Positions 53,037-62,783 are shown, counted from the stretch's first letter. The stretch is DNA of 64,000 bases from Chryseobacterium daecheongense (GCA_027920525.1 CP115858.1:2666001-2730000), one strand, 5' to 3'. Numbers and translations are program-made. The notes: generated by a model not told the origin, from the letters alone.

Positions 53037-54764
53037 CTATCTCACAGGTTGCAATACGGAATTACCGGACTTAAGTGCAGGATTATCCTTTTCAACAGGC
53101 TTTTCAACAACCGGTTTAGGAATATTTAATCCTTTTGTATCCAGCACTCTTGTATCCTTTAAATCCCATTCTTCATTGCTGTCCCATAAAGGTCTTACAA
53201 CAACAGCTTTATAGAAAATATAAGAGTCTTCCGCAAACACGTCGTTCTGAAAGTCTGCTTCATCCCAATATTTATTATCATTGTTGTCAACCAGAACCCT
53301 TACAACATAATCTCCGGGTTTCAGAATATCGAATTTAACAGCGTCCCCCTTTGTATATTTCTGGTAAACCACTTTTTCAGATGTATCCAATAGCTGAAGC
53401 CAATAATTCGAAGCGGGGGCATTTTGGAGCTTGAATGCAAGGCTGCCGTAGTTCTCTACCTTATCTGCCTCAAAGTCAAACCGTTTTGATGTTGGGTTTT
53501 TATCATAGAATGACAGAACAGTTGTTTTAGGAACAACCAGCTGATATTTTTTTCCCGGAACAAAATCGGATTGAATCAGGATCTGATACGGATTGGTTTC
53601 GGAAATTTTTGCCGTGAAGTTCTGAGTCGTTAAACTATCACTTTTCAATACCCATTTATCCGTATTTATTTTATCAATGACGTAATTGGAAGTAATCCTG
53701 AAATCTGTTTTAGGAGGTAAAAGAGATCCGTCATTGTTGTCAAGGGTCATTCCGTTTTTCGCATTGTATTTATAAAAGACAGAAACCGTATCCTTTTTAT
53801 TATCAGCATCATAACTAAACTTCAAATTTTCAGTAGTCGTCTGTCCTACATTGCTTTTCACCGCATCAAACCATATCTTTACAGAATCCGATTTAGGTCT
53901 GTGGGTTACTTTTATATCCTGAAGTTTATCATTAATAGAAAGAACCTTTACATTATCCGGCTTTCCTTCAAACGTCATTGTGATACCTCCCGGTGTTTCC
54001 TTCATCTCTACATACTTCAATGGTTTTCTCGATGGATATACTTTTAAGTTCAATCCCGAAATGGATTTTTCAAAGTCGATAGGCTCTTTCTGGAATCCTA
54101 CTTTTTCTTTTCCGGGATCATACATGGAATTACCATTTTCATCTTCAAAGGCAATGATCTTGTATTTCCCCGGCGACAAATAATTAAGCTCATAATAGCC
54201 ATCGTCATCTACCTTTGTGATATAGTAAGGTTTTTGTTTATAATTCATGGTATCCTGAACCTTGTATAAACCTACAACCATTTTATTTTCTGTGCTTGTT
54301 TCCTTTTTAAAGGATATTGCATCTCTTACATCACCACTGATATAAAGATCATCCAGTTTCTCACCCGTAGAAAAAGCAAAGTTGAAATAACGAAGTGTGT
54401 TAGACTCATTATTATCTACTATAGAATTTCCAAAATTAAAATTATAAGTGGTATTGGCCTGTAAGGTATCTTCCCACTGGATCAAAAGATATTTATTGGC
54501 AATATTCGAAGGTAAGATCCGCTTGATTTTTTTAATAGGCGGAGAGATAATTAAATTTTTGTTGATATCTTTCAGCGTTACATATTCATCAAAATCGATA
54601 CGAAGTTCTTTAATATCTCTTCGAACATTTACTCTGGTTGTATCTATATTTGAGCTTAAAAACTTTGGAGCCAGCGTATCTTTAGGACCTCCTACCGGAG
54701 AACCTACTCTTGCACAGGACTGTACAAGAAAGCCAATAATGAATAGTAAAAAAAGTCTTTTCAT
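53037..54764 (-). CDS. Ig-like domain lipoprotein
   Basis: About 575 residues. From the ATG at 54764 the leader KRLFLLFIIGFLVQSC ends in a lipobox. The first 100 residues resemble a SbsA-type Ig-like (Ig_5) domain with LRIDFDEYVTLKDIN. Further down is a SpaA/CarboxypepD-like repeat with YLSPGKYKIIAFEDENGN and ILKPGDYVVRVLVDNNDN. It is probably an outer-membrane surface lipoprotein of unknown partner. Confidence 0.8.
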   Translation of the reverse strand: MKRLFLLFIIGFLVQSCARVGSPVGGPKDTLAPKFLSSNIDTTRVNVRRDIKELRIDFDEYVTLKDINKNLIISPPIKKIKRILPSNIANKYLLIQWEDTLQANTTYNFNFGNSIVDNNESNTLRYFNFAFSTGEKLDDLYISGDVRDAISFKKETSTENKMVVGLYKVQDTMNYKQKPYYITKVDDDGYYELNYLSPGKYKIIAFEDENGNSMYDPGKEKVGFQKEPIDFEKSISGLNLKVYPSRKPLKYVEMKETPGGITMTFEGKPDNVKVLSINDKLQDIKVTHRPKSDSVKIWFDAVKSNVGQTTTENLKFSYDADNKKDTVSVFYKYNAKNGMTLDNNDGSLLPPKTDFRITSNYVIDKINTDKWVLKSDSLTTQNFTAKISETNPYQILIQSDFVPGKKYQLVVPKTTVLSFYDKNPTSKRFDFEADKVENYGSLAFKLQNAPASNYWLQLLDTSEKVVYQKYTKGDAVKFDILKPGDYVVRVLVDNNDNKYWDEADFQNDVFAEDSYIFYKAVVVRPLWDSNEEWDLKDTRVLDTKGLNIPKPVVEKPVEKDNPALKSGNSVLQPVR

Positions 54765-54789
54765 GAATATGTTTAAGCAAAAGTAAACA

Positions 54790-56052
54790 TTATTCTCCAA
54801 AAACTTCATGTCCATTTTTTAAAGAATCCTGATTATCGTTCATGACACTATGCAGTTTATCTTTTTGCACAGGAAAATCTTCAAATAATCCGGATAATGC
54901 CAATGCTGTATACACCCTGTTGGAATATTTGTTTCCAATGGCAACAATGGTCACCTTTGAATTTAACAAATGAGCAAAAACAGAATTCGTTCCATGCCAC
55001 CATCCGTTGTGATAGGTAAGCTTCTCTCCGTTATCAAAAATCTTCATCCGGAAACCTAATCCGTAATTATTCATTCCGGCTTTTTCATTACTGTAAGGTG
55101 TAAAAACCATCTGCATAAGTTCCGGCTTTAAGAAATCCTTGGAAAACATTGCTTTTGAAAAATTAAAAAGATCCCTTGGAGTAGTATATACATTCTTGTC
55201 TCCGTAAATAAGGTCAAGTCTGTCCAAAGGATATAACTTACCTCGCCCGTAATAAAAGGACTGTGCAGCGGTAGGTATATCTTTTTCCTGGAAGATATAG
55301 GTATTTTTCATTTTAAGAGGATCAAATACCATTTCCTTCATCGCCTGAGGAAACGGAGTTTTTGTAATCTTCTCAATCAGCAATGCCAATAAAGCAAAAT
55401 TTGTATTGCAATACATAAAACCAGTATCTGTGTCTCTTGCCAGTTCAGGTTTATATTTGATGATCATATTCAATACATCCTGATTGGTCATGAATGTTTT
55501 GGAAAGCTCAACGGGAACCGGTTGAATTTTAGTAATAAAATATTCGTATTTGGGCAGGCCGCTTCTCTGCGATAACAAGTTCTGAACGGTTACATTCGGA
55601 TAAGGAAATCCCGGGAAATATTGTGTTAAATGATCAGACAATTTTATTTTTCCAGCCTCAATTAACTTCATCATCGCCATCGCCGTCATCGTCTTTGAAA
55701 CAGAAGCAACATGAAGAGGTGTATTTTTATCAATAGGCATTTGATTCCCTTCTCTTCCAAAACCTCTGTAATTTTCATATAGAATGTCATCTCCTTTAGC
55801 AACAAGTATTCCACCACTTAAGTCACCGGCATCCCATACTTTTTTATAATACTGATCAATATATTGTACCAGAGAAGCTTTATTAGGCAATTGATCATCT
55901 GCTTTTGTAAAAACCTTGCTCAGGTCCACATTTCCGTAGTTGGGTAGGTTAGTAGTATTTTCTGCTACAGCTTCTTTAGTTTCGGATTTATTCTTACAGG
56001 AAAACAAAAATGCAAAAGCAGCTAAAAAAAGGACAAAATTATGCTTCTTCAT
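54790..56052 (-). CDS. Serine hydrolase, class C beta-lactamase fold, lipoprotein
   Basis: About 420 residues. The leader ends in a lipobox (FLFSC, Cys19). The active-site SxxK is Ser117-x-x-Lys120 in ASVSKTMTAM, a YCN tyrosine follows near 215, and a late HNGWWHG provides the third motif. Such proteins are DD-peptidases, esterases or beta-lactamases. Clinical resistance is not implied: the sequence cannot tell which. The start at 56052 fits the lipobox. Confidence 0.85.
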   Translation of the reverse strand: MKKHNFVLFLAAFAFLFSCKNKSETKEAVAENTTNLPNYGNVDLSKVFTKADDQLPNKASLVQYIDQYYKKVWDAGDLSGGILVAKGDDILYENYRGFGREGNQMPIDKNTPLHVASVSKTMTAMAMMKLIEAGKIKLSDHLTQYFPGFPYPNVTVQNLLSQRSGLPKYEYFITKIQPVPVELSKTFMTNQDVLNMIIKYKPELARDTDTGFMYCNTNFALLALLIEKITKTPFPQAMKEMVFDPLKMKNTYIFQEKDIPTAAQSFYYGRGKLYPLDRLDLIYGDKNVYTTPRDLFNFSKAMFSKDFLKPELMQMVFTPYSNEKAGMNNYGLGFRMKIFDNGEKLTYHNGWWHGTNSVFAHLLNSKVTIVAIGNKYSNRVYTALALSGLFEDFPVQKDKLHSVMNDNQDSLKNGHEVFGE

Positions 56053-56138
56053 GAGTATCAAAAATGAGCGGCAATTTAATAAAACTCAAAATAAATATTG
56101 ACTCCTCAATACGAATTATGAATTATTTAACAGTATCG

Positions 56139-56171
56139 TTAAAAAAAATAAACTGCATTACACAGTTTATT
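56139..56171 (-). terminator. Terminator of the lipocalin-like gene
   Basis: AATAAACTG and CAGTTTATT (56147-56155, 56163-56171) form a 9-base stem with an 7-base loop, and the minus strand runs into eight T. It is about 100 bases past the stop at 56268. Confidence 0.8.
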
Positions 56172-56267
56172 CTTAATTGAGCCATTTTTAAAGTAAATAG
56201 TTTGTGTTCTTTGATATTTTTATCACGGGCAATATCACTGAAAAATGAGTAGCCCTTAACAATCTTA

Positions 56268-56678
56268 TTATTCTTTCAGCACCTTAAAAGTACAGAATTT
56301 AACTCCTGTACCAGAAAGATTATCTATGATCACTTTATTTCCATCTGTCCCTTTAATAACTAATTTAGACACAACTCCTTCACTTGTCGTACAGTGAAAG
56401 GTGCCATCTCTAAATTCGTAAGTTCCGGAAAATGTTCCTTTAGGTGCAGAAGTTGAAAATGTCTGATCTTCATTAAACTGAATATACCAGCCCTTACCAT
56501 CAGCTGGTAAAAATTGTTCTCCCAGCCTTGGTATCGAATACTCTTTAACAATCCACTTTCCCTGATAATTCGATTGTATCGCACTTGTTTCTTGATTTGA
56601 TATGGTATCATTACTCTCAACAGTGCAAAAATTGAGAGAAAATAAGACTAATACCATCGGTAAAAATAACTTTTTCAT
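56268..56678 (-). CDS. Lipocalin-like lipoprotein
   Basis: About 136 residues. The leader ends near LNFC, a plausible lipobox. The mature part has the outline of a lipocalin-like or META-type strand barrel (GKWIVKEYSIPR, WYIQFNEDQTFS, GTFSGTYEFRDG, NKVIIDNLSG). It lacks any catalytic motif. The start at 56678 is chosen to place the signal peptide at the N-terminus. Confidence 0.72.
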   Translation of the reverse strand: MKKLFLPMVLVLFSLNFCTVESNDTISNQETSAIQSNYQGKWIVKEYSIPRLGEQFLPADGKGWYIQFNEDQTFSTSAPKGTFSGTYEFRDGTFHCTTSEGVVSKLVIKGTDGNKVIIDNLSGTGVKFCTFKVLKE

Positions 56679-57013
56679 AATTTGTATTTTGGTTAATTCG
56701 CTGTAATTATTAAACAAAATGACTCAATTCAATTAATAATTTAAGTTAGAATAGCATAATAAAAATAAATTATTTAAATTCAACTAACTGATTATCAGAA
56801 ACTTAAATTAACATTCGCTAATGTAGTTATTTTTTTCAAGGAGGTCACTAATTATACAGCTATTTGAAAAGCCATTGTGAAAAATCTGTAAAAAATCGTG
56901 TAGCCATGGACATAATACAGCCTATGATATTTGTCAGTTTTATTCTTTTTACAGTATATTAATAATAAAAAAGTGCTATCAATTGATAGCACTTTTTTAT
57001 TATTGTTTTACTC
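56679..57013. other. AT-rich intergenic region before a dehydrogenase terminator
   Basis: 335 bases without coding potential. Apart from the terminator palindrome at 56967-56998 nothing distinctive was seen. Confidence 0.7.
56967..56998 (-). terminator. Perfect palindromic terminator of the dehydrogenase gene
   Basis: A perfect palindrome around ATCAATTGAT with AAAGTGCT arms and A/T tails lies 16 bases beyond the stop at 57014 on the minus strand. It works in either direction. Confidence 0.88.
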
Positions 57014-57949
57014 TTAACCAGCGAACTTAGCGACAATCTTATCCACAATAACCTGGGCCAATTTTTCTTTGCTTTGATGCGTCCATCCCGCTATGTGTGG
57101 TGTTACAATTACTTTTTCTGATTCCAGCAGATATTGCAGGTCTTCATTTTCCCCTGCCTCTAAGTTTTCAAAAGAAGATTTCTCAAACTCTAGTACGTCA
57201 AGACATGCCCCTTTTACTTTCCCAGCTCTTAAAGCCTCAACTAAACTTTTCGTTTCAATATTTTTCCCTCTTGCCGTATTTACAAAATAGAAATCATTTT
57301 TCATATCGGAAATGAATGGTCCATCGATCAGATAATAAGATTCGTCGGTCAAAGGAATATGTAAGCTTAAAACTTCAGCCCTTTCCTTCAGATCTTTTAA
57401 AGAAACTTGTGTAGCATATTCATCAGAAAGACCAGGTAAAATATCATGGAAAATCACAGTACAGCCAAAACCGGAAAGTCTTTTCGCAGTCGCCTTGCCC
57501 ATATTTCCATAACCAATCAGCCCAACAGTTTTCCCTAGCAATTCATCACCTCTGTTTTCTTCGCGCAGCCAAATTCCGTTTTTCACTTCCTGGGAAGCTA
57601 TAAACAGGCGATTCATAAGAATCAGCAACATTCCTACAACATGCTCTGCCACGGAGTCCCTGTTTCCTTCCGGGGAGTTAATCAGCTGAATTCCCAACTT
57701 TTCAGCGGCGGGAATATCAATATTCTCCATTCCTGCTCCTACTCTTGCAATGAACTTCAGCTTTTTCCCTTTTTCAAGGAAGTGCTTATCCAAAGGAATC
57801 CTGCTTCTTATAATCACACCGTCATAATGATGAATTTTTTTACAAACCTCATCATAAGAAGACGTAAAGTCTTCTTCCAGGATAAAATTTTTTGCGAGAA
57901 GCTGTTCCGTGATAAGGGGATGATTTTTATCTAAAAGAAGGATTTTCAT
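57014..57949 (-). CDS. D-isomer-specific 2-hydroxyacid dehydrogenase
   Basis: About 311 residues. The catalytic domain has ARVGAGMENID near residue 75; the NAD-binding Rossmann motif is GLIGYGNMGKATA near 140; the catalytic Glu and His are in the C-terminal part (VTPHIAGWTHQS). It resembles phosphoglycerate dehydrogenase (SerA-like) without the ACT domain. It could oxidise or reduce a 2-hydroxy acid. The start at 57949 precedes the first strand. Confidence 0.87.
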   Translation of the reverse strand: MKILLLDKNHPLITEQLLAKNFILEEDFTSSYDEVCKKIHHYDGVIIRSRIPLDKHFLEKGKKLKFIARVGAGMENIDIPAAEKLGIQLINSPEGNRDSVAEHVVGMLLILMNRLFIASQEVKNGIWLREENRGDELLGKTVGLIGYGNMGKATAKRLSGFGCTVIFHDILPGLSDEYATQVSLKDLKERAEVLSLHIPLTDESYYLIDGPFISDMKNDFYFVNTARGKNIETKSLVEALRAGKVKGACLDVLEFEKSSFENLEAGENEDLQYLLESEKVIVTPHIAGWTHQSKEKLAQVIVDKIVAKFAG

Positions 57950-58120
57950 AATATTTAAACACTGATGACACAAATTTTATTAACCAATAACACCAATTAG
58001 AATCACTGTGTATGCAATTCCGGATATTTCATTCTCAGAAATACCTGCTTTCATAATTTTTGATCATATGTTGGCAAAAATCAGTGGTGAAGTTTGTACC
58101 AACCACTTGTCTACTCGTAT

Positions 58121-58645
58121 TTATTTCGGTTCCTGGAAAAGCTTTTTAAGCTCCACCGATTCCAGAGGTTTCATTCTACCGGAAAGAATCAATGAAAGTT
58201 CTTTTCTACGAAAAGCAGCAGCAAACCTTTCTTTTTCTTCTTCTGTTTCAGGAACCATTTCAGGAATAGGAATCGGACGATTAAATTCATCCACTGCAAC
58301 AAACGTATAAATACCTGCATTGGTATGCATTTTCTTTTGATTGATGGGATCATCCAACCAAACATCAACATACACCTCCATGGAAGTAGAAAATGCCCTT
58401 GAAACCTTTGATTCCAGAACAACGACTCCACCTTCAGGAATAGGATGATTGAAAGAAACATGGTTTACGGATGCTGTCACTACTCTTCTTTCACAATGTC
58501 TTGCAGCCGAAATTGAGGCACAACGATCCATTTTTGCCAAAAGCTCTCCACCAAAAAGGTTTCTTAAAGAATTTGTTTCATTGGGAAGAACAATATTAGT
58601 CATAATCGTCAGGGATTCCGACGCTTTTTTTATTTTTTTTGCCAT
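58121..58645 (-). CDS. Acyl-CoA thioesterase (YciA/BACH type hotdog)
   Basis: 174 residues. The signature LPNETNSLRNLFGGELLAKMD carries the conserved Asn and Asp, followed by NHVSFNHPIPEGGVVVL and FVAVDEFNRPIPIP. This family hydrolyses acyl-CoA esters. It overlaps the upstream gene by 16 bases, indicating coupling. Confidence 0.92.
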   Translation of the reverse strand: MAKKIKKASESLTIMTNIVLPNETNSLRNLFGGELLAKMDRCASISAARHCERRVVTASVNHVSFNHPIPEGGVVVLESKVSRAFSTSMEVYVDVWLDDPINQKKMHTNAGIYTFVAVDEFNRPIPIPEMVPETEEEKERFAAAFRRKELSLILSGRMKPLESVELKKLFQEPK

Positions 58646-59382
58646 GTTGCCTTAGTGTTGTTTTGAGTGTTTTTAAGGTTTGCTCCTTTTTCAATCTGCT
58701 TTGGTAAAGAATCTTTTTTCAGGGAATCTAAAGTTTTCATCTGAACAGAATCTTTTTTAATCTTTACCGTATCTTTTACTATTCTTCTTGTTTTTGTCTG
58801 TACAGAAACACTATCGAATGATTTTTTCCCAAACAATAGTTCCTGCTGTGAGAATGCTACATACAAAATTCCTAAAACAGGAATAATGAACAGAAAGATC
58901 CAAAGAATAGATTTATTAAATTTATAATCGCTCTCTTTATTTTCTGAAACCAAAGGCTTCTGTGCACTATTAATATCCGAAAGCCTGATCTCTTCCAGGC
59001 CATAATATTCAGGATGGTTGGACTCCAGTCTTTTTCCTTTGAAATGGGCCTCACCATCTTCAATAAAAATTGTTCCCAGATTCTGAATTTCCAAAATCTG
59101 ATCCGCCTGGAGTTTTTTCTTCCAGAAATCAGTCTGAATTTGCAATTCATTCTGTGCAGACTCAATTGAAATTTGTTTTTGACTACTTATAAAGGATACC
59201 AGTTCTTCTGATTCCACCTCATAATCTGACGCAAAGGCTATCTGACTGGAGGGAGGAAGTATACTTCCGTTTTCAGAGTTAATAATCGCTTTCGAGTTCT
59301 CCAGAGAAAACACGCCAAACGCTGGAACTGTAACAGAACCAAATTGTTTCAGATATTCTAGAATGTAAGCTGAAATATTCAT
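58630..59382 (-). CDS. Membrane protein with N-terminal HU-CCDC81-type domains
   Basis: 250 residues. The N-terminal 130 residues form two HU-like domains of the bacterial CCDC81 type: YILEYLKQFGSVTVPAFGVFSL, then LQADQILEIQNLGTIFI. A helix near 165-185 spans the membrane, and the tail is charged and lysine-rich. In Flavobacteriia these proteins usually continue with a SPOR domain; here none was seen. It probably acts in cell envelope organisation. Confidence 0.78.
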   Translation of the reverse strand: MNISAYILEYLKQFGSVTVPAFGVFSLENSKAIINSENGSILPPSSQIAFASDYEVESEELVSFISSQKQISIESAQNELQIQTDFWKKKLQADQILEIQNLGTIFIEDGEAHFKGKRLESNHPEYYGLEEIRLSDINSAQKPLVSENKESDYKFNKSILWIFLFIIPVLGILYVAFSQQELLFGKKSFDSVSVQTKTRRIVKDTVKIKKDSVQMKTLDSLKKDSLPKQIEKGANLKNTQNNTKATWQKK

Positions 59383-59389
59383 CTGGCAG

Positions 59390-59397
59390 CAAATTTA
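59390..59397 (-). promoter_or_regulatory. -7 box predicting a leaderless HU-CCDC81 transcript
   Basis: Minus-strand TAAATTTG ends 7 bases before the ATG at 59382, so the transcript would start at or next to the start codon. Confidence 0.45.
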
Positions 59398-59433
59398 TAA
59401 CTTTTTCAGGACTTTTTATGACATTTATTTGGA

Positions 59434-59460
59434 TAAAAAAAGACTGCCTGAGCAGTCTTA
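59434..59460 (-). terminator. Terminator of the TonB receptor gene
   Basis: AAGACTGC and GCAGTCTT arms around CTGA, with seven T following on the minus strand, about 75 bases past the stop. Confidence 0.87.
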
Positions 59461-59534
59461 TCATATATAATTTCCGAGTTTAAATATCTTTTTTGCATAT
59501 TTCAAAAAAAACAACAACTATTTTTACATTATTC

Positions 59535-61646
59535 TTATTGTATTTTCCAACTTATTCCAAACATAAAATTAATTCCCGCTTGTGAAAAATAATAAGGCTC
59601 ACCGCCATACACAGCACCGTTATTGACATATTTTTTATTGAAAATATTATTAACCAAAAGCTTTAAAGCAATATCATTGTTGGCAATCCTGAGCTGATAT
59701 TGTGCATTAAAATCGGTAAGAAAGTAATCTTTAAGCTGTAAATTCGGATCTTCAGTGTTATCAAGATATTGTTTTCCGACATATTGATTCATCAATGAAA
59801 ACTGGAAATTTTTATCAGGATTAAATTTTAATCCCAGATTAGCAACAACATCAGGAGAGAACGAAATCTGTGTATTTCCCAATTCTTTAACAACCGTTTT
59901 ATTTTCTATTTTAAAGTCCTGGTTCCTATTTTGACTTAAACTAACATTCCCTGAAATCTCCCATTGCTTTGAAACTTTTGCGACTGCCCCTATCTCAATA
60001 CCTCTCCTATAGCTTTCACCCGAATTTGTACGGATAAAAGCTCCAACATTATTCAGTTCTCCGTTAAGCACCAGCTGATTTACATAATACATATAATACA
60101 AATTAGCCGTCAATGAAATAATACCAAGCTGTTTTTCAAACCCTGCTTCGAAATCATGAAGCTTTTCAGCTTTCACTTCATTATTGGCAATAAGATCGTC
60201 CCGGTTCGGTTCCCGTTGAGCATGTGCATAGGATAAAAATATTTTACCATTTCCTATTCTGTAGTTTATCCCTGCTTTCGGATTGAAGAACAACCAGTTT
60301 TTCTTGATATTGGCACCTTCATCATCACCTTCCAATAAAATCTTTGTATCGTAGTCAATATTTCTAAGCTGCAAATCTCCAAAGAACTCAAAATCATTGA
60401 CCCTAAACAAAGCTTTTGCAAATCCTGCCACCTCATTTTTTACCGAACGCCCTCTGTAATACTCATGCTCATCAATAGGAAAGAACACACCCGTCACATT
60501 CCCATAATGTCTTCCATAGTACTGATTTGCTACGGCACCGAAATTAAGATCCAGGTTTTCGTATTTTCCGTAAAGGGTTGAAACAATTCCGTAAAAATCA
60601 TTGTTCAGCCATTTCTTTCTGATAAAATCTGATGTTTCTATGGTCTGCCCTCCTTCTATGATATTGGGTAAATTATACCTTGAAAACGGATCTCCCTGCT
60701 TATAATTTTCATAATACCCTTTTCCTTTGGTATAATGCAAAGTTGTCTCTAAATTCCAATGATCATTAAACCCCTGTTCCCATAATAACTGATAATGATT
60801 TTGCCTGTAGTTATCAGTTTCATTATTGTAAAAACCTGTGATATTCCCATCAGCGCCATAAATTGCACCTGAATAATTAAACTTCGGATCTGTCTCCCAT
60901 GTTTTCCTGTCTATCCCGTTCCAGGCCTGATATGTTTTCTCCTTCCCTCCAAAAGCCATCAGACGAACCCTTGTTTTTCCTTCTTCAAATAAGGCAGTGA
61001 AATTATAAGAATCTAATCTTGATGAAGCCCTGTCAATATATCCGTCAGAACTGATGTGGGTATACCTACCCATTAATGACAGACGATTATTCCAAAACTT
61101 TCCGGAACCTACCTCAGCAGAATATTTATAGGTATTAAAAGACCCGTAACTGTCATCTGTTTTTACATAAAACTTATCTTCCGGATCTTTGGATATAACA
61201 TTGATACTCGCACCGAAAGCCGAAACCCCATTATTGGAAGTTCCTACTCCTCTCTGAATCACAATCTGTGATGCCGAGCTTGTCAAATCCGGGACATTCA
61301 CAAAAAAAGTACCCTGGCTCTCCGAATCGTTAAACGGAACTCCATTCATCATAACATTTATTCCCCTTCCTGCAACTCCACGAATTCTAAAACCAGTATA
61401 TCCCACCCCGTTTCCGGCATCTGAAGTGGAAATTACAGAAGTCTGATTTTTTAAAAGTATGGGAAGATCCTGTCCGAGGTTCCTGCTGTCCAGGTCTCTT
61501 TGTACATTAATGATCTCCTTTGCAACGGGAAGTCTCCTGGTAAAATTAACCGCTTCAATTTCCTTGATTTTTAAGGAATCTGTATTTTGGGTTTGGGAAA
61601 AAGCCATTGAACTGGCAGTAAGCCCTAAAAAAAATAATCCTTTCAT
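59535..61646 (-). CDS. TonB-dependent receptor, probably for thiamin
   Basis: About 703 residues. A signal peptide ends at MAFSQ; the plug domain (about 30-150) includes FRIRGVAGRGINVMMNGVPFND and QRGVGTSNNGVSAFGASINV; the rest is a 22-strand barrel that ends with an aromatic residue pair. A clear TPP riboswitch lies in the leader, so uptake of thiamin or a thiamin precursor is the likely role. It lacks a carboxypeptidase-like N-terminal extension. ATG 61646 precedes the signal peptide. Confidence 0.9.
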   Translation of the reverse strand: MKGLFFLGLTASSMAFSQTQNTDSLKIKEIEAVNFTRRLPVAKEIINVQRDLDSRNLGQDLPILLKNQTSVISTSDAGNGVGYTGFRIRGVAGRGINVMMNGVPFNDSESQGTFFVNVPDLTSSASQIVIQRGVGTSNNGVSAFGASINVISKDPEDKFYVKTDDSYGSFNTYKYSAEVGSGKFWNNRLSLMGRYTHISSDGYIDRASSRLDSYNFTALFEEGKTRVRLMAFGGKEKTYQAWNGIDRKTWETDPKFNYSGAIYGADGNITGFYNNETDNYRQNHYQLLWEQGFNDHWNLETTLHYTKGKGYYENYKQGDPFSRYNLPNIIEGGQTIETSDFIRKKWLNNDFYGIVSTLYGKYENLDLNFGAVANQYYGRHYGNVTGVFFPIDEHEYYRGRSVKNEVAGFAKALFRVNDFEFFGDLQLRNIDYDTKILLEGDDEGANIKKNWLFFNPKAGINYRIGNGKIFLSYAHAQREPNRDDLIANNEVKAEKLHDFEAGFEKQLGIISLTANLYYMYYVNQLVLNGELNNVGAFIRTNSGESYRRGIEIGAVAKVSKQWEISGNVSLSQNRNQDFKIENKTVVKELGNTQISFSPDVVANLGLKFNPDKNFQFSLMNQYVGKQYLDNTEDPNLQLKDYFLTDFNAQYQLRIANNDIALKLLVNNIFNKKYVNNGAVYGGEPYYFSQAGINFMFGISWKIQ

Positions 61647-61714
61647 TCTATAAATTTTAAAATTTAATGAATAAAAGGGGATCAATAAGATATTATACAA
61701 TTCCGGCAAAAGCC

Positions 61715-61785
61715 AGAGCGTCCCTAAACAGCATTACCTGTTCCAGGTTCAGTGGGTATAATCTCAGCCTGTAAAAGCACCCCTT
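61715..61785 (-). promoter_or_regulatory. TPP (thiamin pyrophosphate) riboswitch
   Basis: On the minus strand the conserved elements appear in order: GGGGTGC, CTGAGA, ACCC, AACCTG, CAGGTAATGCTG and AGGGA. They match the thi-box aptamer. It lies about 70 bases before the TonB receptor start, so thiamin pyrophosphate should repress receptor synthesis. Confidence 0.95.
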
Positions 61786-61855
61786 TATTTCAGCCGCGAA
61801 ATTACAAAAAATATATGAGATTGGGAGGCATGTGGATACCTGGGGCTCACATTTC

Positions 61856-62629
61856 TTAGTACGCTTTATTCTTCGAATCTATATAATAATAGTTTGTTCC
61901 GTCTTTTGTTACTTCAAACATCTTTCCCAATTTCCAACTGAAATTTCTTTTAATATTGGAATACTCGAAAGGGATCACAATTTTATTATGAACATCAATT
62001 ACTCCAAAGCGGTCATTATGAGAAGCGACGATCATAGGATCAGAAACATCATCTCCTTCCATGATATGCAGATATTCATATTGAGGATAGATCTGATATT
62101 CTCTGTAATCAGCAGCATTCATAAATTTTGAAGGTTCAATAATTCCGTAAAAGCCATTTAAAATATAGGCTTGATATTGTTGCTGTTTAAATTCCATCTT
62201 ACATTGTCCCAGATCGGAATTTTTATACTGATATACTCTTTTTCCGGTTTGATCTATTCTATAAGAAATCAGATCTTTTTCAACTGTAGCATATTCTTTT
62301 GTTCCGAATTTTCTGACCTTTTCATTAGGGGAGTACAGTAAATTACAGTCTTCAGCAAAAAAAACAGCAATATGGTATTCAGGCTGAATAATGAATTTTC
62401 CTTTTTGGTTCACATAACCGAATTTGCCATCCTTCTTTTGTGGAATCAGAACAGGAATCTCGTCATTAATAACAACCAGATCGGGATTGATTTTTGGTTC
62501 GGATGCTTTTTTAACAACCGCTTTGGAAACTTTTTTAACCGGATATTTCTTCACAGATTTAGCCTGTGAAAAAACAAAAATCGAAATAAAAAGGGATAGC
62601 AAACCCATTACATTTTTCACTTTCATCAT
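61856..62629 (-). CDS. Exported WG-repeat protein
   Basis: 257 residues with a signal peptide ending near VFSQ. WG-repeat-like units are visible: GKFGYVNQKGKFIIQPEYH and DRFGVIDVHNKIVIPFEYS. The middle part is degenerate. It is unrelated in position to the pigment-locus WG protein but of the same family. Two adjacent ATG codons (62629 and 62626) could start it. A -7 box ends only 10 bases upstream. Confidence 0.78.
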   Translation of the reverse strand: MMKVKNVMGLLSLFISIFVFSQAKSVKKYPVKKVSKAVVKKASEPKINPDLVVINDEIPVLIPQKKDGKFGYVNQKGKFIIQPEYHIAVFFAEDCNLLYSPNEKVRKFGTKEYATVEKDLISYRIDQTGKRVYQYKNSDLGQCKMEFKQQQYQAYILNGFYGIIEPSKFMNAADYREYQIYPQYEYLHIMEGDDVSDPMIVASHNDRFGVIDVHNKIVIPFEYSNIKRNFSWKLGKMFEVTKDGTNYYYIDSKNKAY

Positions 62630-62639
62630 TTATTTTTTG

Positions 62640-62647
62640 CAAAAGTA
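62640..62647 (-). promoter_or_regulatory. -7 box for the WG-repeat gene
   Basis: Minus-strand TACTTTTG matches TAnnTTTG and ends about 10 bases before the start codon, implying a very short or absent leader. Confidence 0.45.
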
Positions 62648-62725
62648 CAGCCAAAATAGAAAATATAAAAATCATATTTATAAAGAATCTAAATAATTTC
62701 ATCCTTATAAAATATTAAAAATTCG

Positions 62726-62733
62726 TACTTTTG
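62726..62733 (+). promoter_or_regulatory. -7 box upstream of the aconitase region
   Basis: TACTTTTG matches TAnnTTTG. It reads into the acnA remnant and acnB, so it may be the inherited acnA promoter now driving acnB. Confidence 0.5.
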
Positions 62734-62783
62734 GGAGCATTTTTAAATGTTTGATAATTTTAAAACGTCTTTGGAATACAAGA

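Noticed and set aside
54790..56052. Beta-lactamase resistance gene
   Set aside because: The SxxK fold is shared with DD-peptidases and esterases and the sequence is not a recognised resistance enzyme.
58008..58310. A 100-codon plus-strand frame over the thioesterase gene
   Set aside because: It is a shadow on the opposite strand of a well-supported hotdog thioesterase.
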